Positions 7,899 through 14,332 of a DNA stretch of 25,155 bases are shown here, one piece after another. Position 1 is the stretch's first letter, and every line of letters begins with the position of its first letter. The notes under the pieces are model-generated. The model did not search any database, was not told the DNA's origin, and saw nothing but the letters and a program-made list of their open reading frames with translations. The DNA is taken from contig JAZLCO010000128.1 in assembly GCA_045614225.1 (NCBI GenBank), forward strand, positions 1 to 25,155, given 5' to 3'. The position numbers were made by a program, and so were the translations under genes. Origin of the DNA: UBA9715 sp045614225. Lineage in GTDB: Bacteria > Actinomycetota > Coriobacteriia > Coriobacteriales > Eggerthellaceae.

Positions 7899-10349
7899 AT
7901 GCATGGTAGCGATCTGCTTGACTACGAACGTGATCATCTAGCACGTGTCCAGGCGGGGCTGGCGGAGTGCATGGTGCTGCTGCGCAAGGACGGCTTGTTC
8001 CCGCTCCAGGTTCCTTGCAAGCTTGCAGCGTTTGGAAACGGCGTGCGCCACAGCGTGAAGGGCGGCACCGGGTCGGGCGACGTGAACGCCCACGCGGTTG
8101 TCGACATCGAGCGTGGGCTTGTGGATGCTGGGTTCGAGTTGACAAGCACGACATGGCTCGATGCCTACGACGAGCGCCGTCTTGAGGCGAAGGCCGCCTT
8201 CCGCAAGCAGCTGAAGCGTGAGGCGAAGGCGGCAGGCGACAACATCATCACCTATGCCATGGGCGCTATCATGCCCGAGCCCGATTACAGCATTCCGCTT
8301 GACTATTCCGCCGATGGCGCGATTTACGTGCTCTCGCGCATTTCGGGCGAGGGGAGCGACCGCAAGCCGATTGCTGGCGACGTGCTGCTCACTTCCACCG
8401 AGGTTCGCGACATCTTGGCTTTGAACGAACGCTATGAGCGCTTCATGCTCGTGCTGAACACGGGCGGCCCGGTGGATTTGAGCCCCGTGAAGGACGTGGG
8501 CAACATCCTGGTGCTCTCGCAGCTCGGTTCGGAGATGGGCAACGCCTTGGCAGATGTGCTGCTGGGGAAGGCGAACCCGTCGGGCAAGCTCGCTACGACA
8601 TGGTCTGCTTGGGAAGATTACTGTCCTGACATTGAGGTGGGCAATCTTGATGATACGCCGTACCGCGAGGGCGTCTACGTTGGATATCGCTATTTCGATA
8701 CGGTGGGCAAACGTGCTCTGTTCCCGTTTGGGTTCGGGTTGTCGTATACCGATTTCGAGCTGGGCGAAGCGGCGGTAGTGTTGGACGGCAGTTGCGCTAC
8801 CGTTTCGGTCGACGTGACGAATGTCGGCGATTTCGCTGGCAAAGAGGTCGTTCAGGTCTATGTGACTGCGCCTGAGCGCGAGCTCAAGAAGCCATGGCAG
8901 GAGCTCGCAGGGTTTGCGAAAACGGGCTTGCTCCAGCCAGGTGCGACCGAGCGCGTTGAGGTGTCATTTGACTTTGCCGATTTGGCCTCTTTCAGCGAAG
9001 AGGCATGTGCTTACGTTCTCGAAGCAGGGGAGTATGTCGTCAGGCTGGGGACGTGCAGCGCGGATGCTCAGCCAGCCGCTGTGGTCGTGCTGCCCCGAGG
9101 CGTTTTGGTGCGCATGGTGCGATCCGTCGTTGCGCCTGCGGAAATCGAGGAGGTCGTCTACGAACGCGCCCCACGCGACAATTCGCTTGTAGATCTTCCC
9201 TGGCTGATGCTCGACCCGGAAAGCTTCCTGACTGTTGACGTTGCCTATGACGTCGAGCTCGGGGTCGATTCGGCAGTGGCGATGCTCTCCGACAGGGAGC
9301 TCGCTTTTGCCAACGTGGGCCGCTTCTCCGGGAGGGGAGGACTGCTCGCCGTGATTGGCAACGCATCGACGCTCGTGGCGGGTGCAGCAGGAGAAATCAC
9401 ATCTCACCTGCGGAGCGTGGGGTTCGAGCCTGTTGTCATGGCCGACGGACCTGCAGGCTTGCGCCTCGCACGGGAGTTCTACCGCGACGAAAAAGGCGCT
9501 CATTCGCTGGGTGCGGGATCCATTCCCACTGGCATCCTCGACGTGCTGAGCGCTCCTGTGCGGGCGGTTGCGATGGCGCTTCTGGGTGGCAAGAAGCCGC
9601 CGCGTGGCGCCGAGGTGCTCAACCAGTATTGCACGGCGCTTCCCATCGGTACGGCAATCGCGCAGTCGTGGAACCTGGATTATGCCCGCACATGCGGCGA
9701 TATCGTCGGTGCCGAGATGGAACGCTTCGGCGTGCATCTGTGGCTCGCGCCGGCGCTCAACATCCATCGCTCGGTGCTTTGCGGGCGCAACTTCGAGTAC
9801 TTCAGCGAAGACCCGCTTGTCAGCGGCAGGATGGCTGCGGCGCTTGTGAACGGCGTGCAGGCGCATCCGGGGCGTGGTGCCACGATCAAGCACTTCGCGG
9901 CCAACAACCAGGAGACGAACCGCTACTTCAACAACAGTTGCGTCAGCGAGCGCGCTCTGCGCGAGATTTACTTGCGTGGTTTCGAGATCTGCATCCGCGA
10001 AAGCCGTCCGGCCGCTGCGATGACCTCGTACAACCTGGTGAACGGAACGCACACGTCCGAGAGCCGCGGTTTGACCGAGGACTACTTGCGTGCTGAGTGC
10101 GGTTTCGAAGGCGTCGTGATGACAGACTGGGTTTTGCCTTTGAAGAATCGCGGCAAGCGTTGGCCCATCGCGCGGGCCGGTCGTGTGGCGGCTGCGGGCG
10201 GCGATCTGTTCATGCCCGGCAGCAAGCGTGATTTCGACGACATTCTGGCGGCACTTGCATCAGGCGAGCTCGATCGACATCAGCTCGAAGTGAACGCTAC
10301 ACGCGTGCTGCGTTTGTCGCAGAATCAGAACCAGACACTTACCAGGTAA
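7899..10349 (+). CDS. Glycoside hydrolase family 3 with reversed domain order
   Basis: 816 residues without a signal peptide, so probably cytoplasmic. The start follows GGAAAGGGG. The order is inverted compared with most GH3 enzymes. Residues about 20-290 are the alpha/beta sandwich C-domain (GGTGSGDVNAHAV, GNALADVLLGKANPSGKLATT, YVGYRYFDTVGKRALFPFGF). Residues about 300-390 are the fibronectin-III-like domain (KEVVQVYV, LKKPWQELAGFAKTGLLQPG). The TIM-barrel domain comes last (about 480-800), with DGPAGLR, CGRNFEYFSEDP, the substrate-binding K664-H665 and the nucleophile D743 in GVVMTDW. Known reversed GH3 beta-glucosidases occur in rumen and gut anaerobes. Expected role: hydrolysis of imported beta-linked oligosaccharides or glucosides; exact specificity cannot be read. 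The C-terminus is encoded by a palindrome. Confidence 0.93.
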   Translation: MHGSDLLDYERDHLARVQAGLAECMVLLRKDGLFPLQVPCKLAAFGNGVRHSVKGGTGSGDVNAHAVVDIERGLVDAGFELTSTTWLDAYDERRLEAKAAFRKQLKREAKAAGDNIITYAMGAIMPEPDYSIPLDYSADGAIYVLSRISGEGSDRKPIAGDVLLTSTEVRDILALNERYERFMLVLNTGGPVDLSPVKDVGNILVLSQLGSEMGNALADVLLGKANPSGKLATTWSAWEDYCPDIEVGNLDDTPYREGVYVGYRYFDTVGKRALFPFGFGLSYTDFELGEAAVVLDGSCATVSVDVTNVGDFAGKEVVQVYVTAPERELKKPWQELAGFAKTGLLQPGATERVEVSFDFADLASFSEEACAYVLEAGEYVVRLGTCSADAQPAAVVVLPRGVLVRMVRSVVAPAEIEEVVYERAPRDNSLVDLPWLMLDPESFLTVDVAYDVELGVDSAVAMLSDRELAFANVGRFSGRGGLLAVIGNASTLVAGAAGEITSHLRSVGFEPVVMADGPAGLRLAREFYRDEKGAHSLGAGSIPTGILDVLSAPVRAVAMALLGGKKPPRGAEVLNQYCTALPIGTAIAQSWNLDYARTCGDIVGAEMERFGVHLWLAPALNIHRSVLCGRNFEYFSEDPLVSGRMAAALVNGVQAHPGRGATIKHFAANNQETNRYFNNSCVSERALREIYLRGFEICIRESRPAAAMTSYNLVNGTHTSESRGLTEDYLRAECGFEGVVMTDWVLPLKNRGKRWPIARAGRVAAAGGDLFMPGSKRDFDDILAALASGELDRHQLEVNATRVLRLSQNQNQTLTR

Positions 10350-10359
10350 GTGTCTGGTT
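10329..10359. repeat. Perfect 14-bp palindrome over the GH3 stop codon
   Basis: AACCAGACACTTAC (10329-10342), loop CAG, GTAAGTGTCTGGTT (10346-10359). The right arm contains the GH3 stop codon TAA (10347-10349), and the last six residues of the enzyme come from the left arm. No T-tract follows; the hslO -10 box starts 7 nt later. The core GACAC..TACCAGGTA..GTGTC is shared with the palindromes at 23295 and 23339. It could act as a transcript end or mRNA-stabilising hairpin. Confidence 0.85.
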
Positions 10360-10365
10360 GCGGGG

Positions 10366-10371
10366 TATAAT
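10366..10371 (+). promoter_or_regulatory. -10 box of hslO placed for a leaderless transcript
   Basis: A perfect TATAAT ends 7 nt before the hslO ATG at 10379. Transcription would begin at about 10378-10379, at the start codon itself. No Shine-Dalgarno sequence is present. The -35 position falls in the preceding palindrome and does not match TTGACA. Confidence 0.6.
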
Positions 10372-10378
10372 CGCCTGC

Positions 10379-11290
10379 ATGGCTACTAACATCATAGATT
10401 TCGAAAGCGCCCGCGTCCGCGCGGGCGATCATATGGTTCGTGGGTCGGCGGCCTACGGCATGGTGCGCGCGTTCGCTGTGAGCGCGCGTGGGGTCGTCCA
10501 GGCTGCGCGCGACGCGCATGACACGTCGCCGGTTGTCACGGCAGCGCTCGGACGTCTTATGATGGGCGCGCTCATGACGGGCGCGATGTTCAAGCAACCC
10601 GATGAGCTGCTCACATACATCGTGAAAGGCGACGGCCCCATCCGCGCGATGACGGTTACCGCCAACTGCGAAGGGCAGGTGAAGGGCTTCCCGGCCAACC
10701 CGTACGTGTGGGTGCCGGCGCGTCCCGATGGCAAGCTCGACGTTGGCCACGCAGTGGGGAAGGGCACGCTTGCTGCCGTGCGCGACCTTCCCGGCTTTGA
10801 GCCGTACTCGAGCAGGGTCGAGCTCGTGTCGGGTGAGATCGCCGAGGACCTCACGCACTACTTCGCCGTGAGCGACCAGGTCCCGACGTCGGTCGGCCTG
10901 GGCGTGCTCGTCGGACGCACCTGGGACGTAGAGTGTGCGGGTGGCTTCATCGTGCAGCTCATGCCCGACTGCATCGACGAGGTGGCCGAACGCATCGAGA
11001 ACAACTTAGCAACGGTCACGTCGGTCACGGATCTGTTGCGCGAGGGCGCCACGCCAACCGACGTGCTTTGTCGCATTCTCGAGGGACTCGATTACCGGGA
11101 GCTCGAGGCGCAGCCAGTCGAGTTCTACTGCGGCTGCAACGAACAACGTGCCGCGCGTGCCACGATGGCGCTCGGCGAAGACGAGCTGCGCGACATGATC
11201 GCCAAGAACGAGACGGCTGAGGTGTGCTGCCATTTCTGCGGCAGGCGCCACTACCTATCGCCCGAACGGCTGCGCGAGCTTCTGGGGTAG
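10379..11290 (+). CDS. hslO: Redox-regulated chaperone Hsp33
   Basis: 303 residues. Hsp33 is a cytoplasmic holdase switched on by oxidation. The N-terminal domain is recognised by ALGRLMMGALMTGAMFKQPDE and GDGPIRAMTVTANCEGQVKG. The C-terminal zinc switch is complete: C251-x-C253 and C284-x-x-C287 (FYCGCNEQ and CCHFCGRRHYL), with an additional C283 beside the third ligand. The start at 10379 gives MATNIIDFESARVR; it has no ribosome binding site but a -10 box at the spacing expected for leaderless initiation. Its place beside peroxide-defence genes fits a stress role. Confidence 0.95.
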   Translation: MATNIIDFESARVRAGDHMVRGSAAYGMVRAFAVSARGVVQAARDAHDTSPVVTAALGRLMMGALMTGAMFKQPDELLTYIVKGDGPIRAMTVTANCEGQVKGFPANPYVWVPARPDGKLDVGHAVGKGTLAAVRDLPGFEPYSSRVELVSGEIAEDLTHYFAVSDQVPTSVGLGVLVGRTWDVECAGGFIVQLMPDCIDEVAERIENNLATVTSVTDLLREGATPTDVLCRILEGLDYRELEAQPVEFYCGCNEQRAARATMALGEDELRDMIAKNETAEVCCHFCGRRHYLSPERLRELLG

Positions 11291-11313
11291 GCTACCGTCC
11301 TCCGCCCTTGCTC

Positions 11314-11341
11314 GTCTCCAAGCGTTTGCACGCTTGGAGAC
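11314..11341. terminator. Hairpin between convergent hslO and flavoprotein genes
   Basis: GTCTCCAAGCG (11314-11324), loop TTTGCA, CGCTTGGAGAC (11331-11341): a perfect 11-bp stem. It sits 23 nt after the hslO stop and directly abuts the stop codon of the convergent gene (11342-11344). With no T-tract on either side it is a candidate bidirectional, U-poor terminator or a 3' stabilising hairpin. Confidence 0.6.
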
Positions 11342-11875
11342 CTATAGTGTCTTGCCTAGATTTCTAGCCTGTTTCGGATAGCCGGATCGCTTGGTCATAC
11401 TGGGTGTGCCGCAGCCGCCGCCGAGCACGCGTCCGCAGTCGCGCAGATTCAGGTAGCGCACGAGCGTGTCGTAGTGCGCCTCGAGCGCATCGAAGGTCCA
11501 GCTATCGTCATTCCATGCGACGGCGAGCAGCGCCGACTTCAACCGTTTGCCCGAGATGCGGGGGTTCGCCGAGCAGAAACGGTCAACCACGGCCTTGAGC
11601 TGTGCCGTCATGCCGTAGTAGTACAGCGGCGTAGCGAAAGCCAGCATATCGGCTGCAAGGATCTGCTCGCGCAGTTCGTCAAAGTCGTCGTACTGCACAC
11701 ATGGGCCGCCGTAGCCGCATGCTACACAGCCTGTGCAGGGTGCGATGTCGAGCGAAGCCACGTCGACGATGTCCACATCGTGCCCGGCTTCCCGCGCGCC
11801 AGCCGCGAACTCGTGCGCAAGCATAGCGGTCGAGCCGTTCGCGTTCGGGCTTCCCTGCAAGACGAGGATCTTCAT
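11342..11875 (-). CDS. NADPH-dependent FMN reductase-like flavoprotein
   Basis: 177 residues. The start MKILVLQGSPNANGSTAML at 11875 follows AAGGAGG and overlaps the stop of the aldo/keto reductase gene by 4 nt (ATGA). The LQGSPNANGST loop is the FMN phosphate-binding loop of the flavodoxin-like NAD(P)H oxidoreductase superfamily. PCTGCVACGYGGPCVQYDDF is the Cys-rich insert seen in iron-sulfur flavoprotein-like members, and MLAFATPLYYYGMTAQLKAV is the conserved second FMN-contact region. It should bind FMN and transfer electrons from NAD(P)H to quinones, flavins or nitro compounds. It is the last gene of the leftward redox cluster. Confidence 0.88.
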   Translation of the reverse strand: MKILVLQGSPNANGSTAMLAHEFAAGAREAGHDVDIVDVASLDIAPCTGCVACGYGGPCVQYDDFDELREQILAADMLAFATPLYYYGMTAQLKAVVDRFCSANPRISGKRLKSALLAVAWNDDSWTFDALEAHYDTLVRYLNLRDCGRVLGGGCGTPSMTKRSGYPKQARNLGKTL

Positions 11876-12924
11876 CGCCCTTCCTCCTTCAGGTACTTCG
11901 CGTTGGCAAGCCACACGTGTTCTTTGCCTGCGTCGGAAGGTTTGTTCTGCGCCATCACACCTACGATCGCATGCGGGACGTAGGGTTTTTCAAGGTAAGC
12001 GATTTCGTCGCCGGAAAGCTTCAAGTCCACGGCGGCCACTGCGCCATCGATGTGGTGCGGTTTGGTCGCGCCCACGACAGGGGAGGCGACTTTGGTGAGC
12101 AGCCACGCGAGCGACACCTCGGTCATGGTGGCGCCGCGTGTGGCTGCAATTTCAGCCACGCGTTCGATCACGAGCGTATCGGCATCGGCTGTGGCGTCGT
12201 ACTTGAACTTGGCGTAGGAGTCCTCTTCGAAGCGCTTGCTCGTCTCGCCGGGCTTGCGCGACAGGCGTCCGCTCGCGAGCGCGCTGTAGGGCGTGAGGGC
12301 AATGCCTTCTTCCGCGCAGCATGGCGCTAGCTCGCGTTCGTCCTCGCGGAACAGGAGGTTCATGTGGTTCTGCACGCTCACGAATTTGGGGAACCCTTCG
12401 CGTTCGGCCAGCGCATTCGCTTTCTCGAGCTGCCAGGCGTACACGTTGGCGATGCCGATGTAGCGTGCCTTGCCAGCGGCGACGATCTGCGCGAGGCCTT
12501 CCATCACGTCATGCAGCGGTGTGTTGTAGTCCCACATGTGGTAGATGTACAGGTCGACGTGGTCCATTCCCAGATGCTGCAGGCTCGCGTCGATACTGCT
12601 CGTGATGTGCTGCTGGCCGGTGGCGCCTTCCGCAATCTCATCAGCCGTGCGTGGCAGGAACTTCGTGGCGACAACCACGTCATCGCGTTGCGCGAAGTCG
12701 CGAAGTGCACGGCCCACGTACTGCTCGGACGTGCCGCCCTGATAGGCGATGGCCGTGTCGAAGAAGTTGATGCCTGCGTCGAGCGCGCGCTTAACGATGG
12801 TGCGTGTCTCGTTCTCGCCGACCGTCCAGCTGTGTTGGCCGGCTTGAGGGTCGCCAAAACCCATGCATCCCAAGCAGATGCGCGAAACCTCGAGGTCCGA
12901 CGGGCCGAGCTTTACGTATTCCAT
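11872..12924 (-). CDS. Aldo/keto reductase
   Basis: 350 residues, full length. It is an NADPH-dependent TIM-barrel reductase of carbonyl compounds. Visible features are MEYVKLGPSDLEVSRICLG at the N-terminus, the catalytic Asp and Tyr in NFFDTAIAYQGG, Lys in VVVATKF, His in DLYIYHMWDYN, and the cofactor region TPYSALASGRLS with PVVGATKPHHIDGA near the C-terminus. The start at 12924 is preferred over an upstream in-frame Met, because it begins five nucleotides after the stop of the mini-flavodoxin, whose end supplies GGAGG. It lies in the MerR redox cluster, so a role in aldehyde or electrophile detoxification is likely. Confidence 0.93.
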   Translation of the reverse strand: MEYVKLGPSDLEVSRICLGCMGFGDPQAGQHSWTVGENETRTIVKRALDAGINFFDTAIAYQGGTSEQYVGRALRDFAQRDDVVVATKFLPRTADEIAEGATGQQHITSSIDASLQHLGMDHVDLYIYHMWDYNTPLHDVMEGLAQIVAAGKARYIGIANVYAWQLEKANALAEREGFPKFVSVQNHMNLLFREDERELAPCCAEEGIALTPYSALASGRLSRKPGETSKRFEEDSYAKFKYDATADADTLVIERVAEIAATRGATMTEVSLAWLLTKVASPVVGATKPHHIDGAVAAVDLKLSGDEIAYLEKPYVPHAIVGVMAQNKPSDAGKEHVWLANAKYLKEEGR

Positions 12925-12929
12925 AGTGC

Positions 12930-13106
12930 CTAAGCCTCCAGTGCCTTCTCGGCCCATGCTGCAAGCTCGGCCTGCGAAGGATGTCCGTTCAGCAGGCCGC
13001 CAGAAACAACCTTGGAGCCCGGTGCCAACTTCTGCATACGTTTCGGTGCTTGGCCCAGACCGCTGCCGCCGCTCGCGCTGAAGTACGCTACCAATGTCTT
13101 TGCCAT
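12930..13106 (-). pseudogene. Internally deleted flavodoxin mini-ORF, 58 aa
   Basis: The ORF reads MAKTLVAYFSASG then GSGLGQAPKRMQKLAPGSKV and ends NGHPSQAELAAWAEKALEA. The first 13 residues are the first strand and start of the FMN phosphate loop of a flavodoxin; the rest is the C-terminal part, beginning at the SGGSGLG loop that normally lies around residue 110 of about 160. The middle, with most FMN contacts, is absent, so FMN binding is not expected. The frame is open, an AAAGGA site precedes the start and the downstream gene follows after 5 nt. It is either a recent in-frame deletion at a GGC/AGC-rich microhomology or a retained microprotein. It is too short for most gene callers. Confidence 0.75.
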
Positions 13107-13125
13107 GTTGATGTCCTTTCTTTCC

Positions 13126-13158
13126 TTAGCCCAAACGGGATACCCCTCTTTGGGCTAA
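13126..13158. repeat. 10-bp inverted repeat over the merR stop codon
   Basis: TTAGCCCAAA (13126-13135) pairs perfectly with TTTGGGCTAA (13149-13158); inside the 13-nt loop CCC and GGG-type runs can extend the stem. The right arm contains the merR stop codon (13155-13157) and the left arm ends 19 nt upstream of the mini-flavodoxin start. It may attenuate or process the operon mRNA between regulator and effectors, or act as an operator. Confidence 0.7.
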
Positions 13159-13613
13159 TACCTGTTGATCCTGCATTTCGCCTTAATGCGCTTTATCTTG
13201 TCGGGCAGTTCATCGTAGGGCATGTTCTTGGGTGTGTCGCATGTGCCCGACTCGCGTGCCACGTCGTAGAACCAGCACTTGTAATCGATGAAGTCGCGGG
13301 CAAGCTTGAGCTCTTCGAGTTGCACGTCGATTGCTGCCCGCCGCTCATAAACGATGCGGCGGCGCTCCTCGATGGTCGAATCGCCTTCAATGTACAGCTG
13401 TATGTACTCGCGGATCTCTTTGATCGGCATGCCCGAGACCTTCAGCCGTTCGACGAAGCGCATCCATTCCAGATCGTCCTCGTCGAACAGGCGCCGTCCG
13501 TCGCTCGAACGCTGCTGGTTGGGAATCAGCCCGTTTTTCTCGTAGAAGCGGATTGTCGAAGCTGGCATGCCTAGCTCCGCGGCCGCGTCACCTATCGTGT
13601 ATAGCTTTTCCAT
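13155..13613 (-). CDS. MerR-family transcriptional regulator
   Basis: 152 residues. The N-terminal winged helix-turn-helix is clear: YTIGDAAAELGMPASTIRFY, then EKNGLIPNQQRSSDGRRLFD, followed by the DLEWMRFVERLKVSGMPIKEI second helical part and a long coiled-coil dimerisation helix (about 80-115). The C-terminal tail has C and H-poor sequence with two Cys (KCWFYDVARESGTC), resembling the aldehyde/electrophile-sensing AdhR/NmlR-like branch rather than metal sensors, although this is inference. AGGTGA precedes the start. It is embedded mid-operon, so it probably controls its own cluster through the 19-bp-spacer promoter at 16076-16106. Confidence 0.92.
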   Translation of the reverse strand: MEKLYTIGDAAAELGMPASTIRFYEKNGLIPNQQRSSDGRRLFDEDDLEWMRFVERLKVSGMPIKEIREYIQLYIEGDSTIEERRRIVYERRAAIDVQLEELKLARDFIDYKCWFYDVARESGTCDTPKNMPYDELPDKIKRIKAKCRINRY

Positions 13614-13657
13614 TCTTCACCTTTCCCGCGCCATTCGCTTCGGCGCAAACGCAACGG

Positions 13658-14317
13658 CTAGTCGCGCGATCTTGTTTTCCCGATAGATGCAATTCCCTGT
13701 CGAACATAATGGAAAACACCCGCCACCAGCACCGCGATGCTTGCGTAGCGGATGAATGCGAGCGCGAGGGGGACGCTGTAGTCGGCGAAGGCAAACTGGA
13801 CCTGACCCGTGAGGTATTGCCACAGGCCGAGTTGCGCGAACGAGAACGCCCCGAAACATGCCACAGCGGCGATGATGATGCGGGCCGCCCATTTCTGCCA
13901 TGACGCCATGTTCTTCGGTACTCTCGCGTGCAGTCCCGCATGGGCGAAAGCGAGCACGAACGCCCAGTACGAGCACAGCATGTGGACGGTTCGCGCCCAT
14001 CCCGCTCCCGGGAATGCTGGCAGGAAGCCGAACGCGTACTTCGAGAGCACGAGGCTGCTCGCGAATTGCCCAATGATGCAGACTGCAAGCCCCACAATCA
14101 CAACGATTTGCACGATGCGCAACGCACCGTGGCGACCTCGAAATATCGAAGCCAGCCATCTTCTGTTGAGCACGATGTGGATCGCCGTGAGCACGAACAA
14201 CGTTATGCCCAGCCATTCGTGGGGAGCCTCCTGCACGAGCGCAGTCGTCATGATTGCCACGAACACCAATGCCATCGCGATGTCCAGTGCGACCTTTGCT
14301 GCCTTCTTTCCTTTCAC
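13658..14317 (-). CDS. DUF4405-type integral membrane protein, possible cytochrome b-like
   Basis: 219 residues with about six hydrophobic segments (roughly 10-30, 36-52, 66-90, 108-128, 138-158, 178-200). Histidines suitable for heme lie at the ends or inside helices: H33, H47, H112, H126 and H130, in contexts such as APHEWLGITLF and AFAHAGLHAR that recall DUF4405/cytochrome b561-like proteins. The start is GTG at 14317 with AAGGGG eight nucleotides upstream. It begins 15 nt after the exported SUMF1-flavodoxin gene. A plausible role is to pass electrons from the membrane to that extracytoplasmic flavodoxin; this is inference from context. Confidence 0.8.
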   Translation of the reverse strand: MKGKKAAKVALDIAMALVFVAIMTTALVQEAPHEWLGITLFVLTAIHIVLNRRWLASIFRGRHGALRIVQIVVIVGLAVCIIGQFASSLVLSKYAFGFLPAFPGAGWARTVHMLCSYWAFVLAFAHAGLHARVPKNMASWQKWAARIIIAAVACFGAFSFAQLGLWQYLTGQVQFAFADYSVPLALAFIRYASIAVLVAGVFHYVRQGIASIGKTRSRD

Positions 14318-14332
14318 GTGCGGATCCCCTTG

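Noticed and set aside
8964..10052. 362-codon minus-strand frame inside the GH3 gene
   Set aside because: Antisense shadow of strongly motif-supported GH3 coding sequence; no start signal and no recognisable domain.
12930..13106. Mini-flavodoxin and neighbour as a toxin-antitoxin pair
   Set aside because: The short product is clearly flavodoxin ends and its neighbour is a full aldo/keto reductase; neither resembles a toxin or antitoxin.
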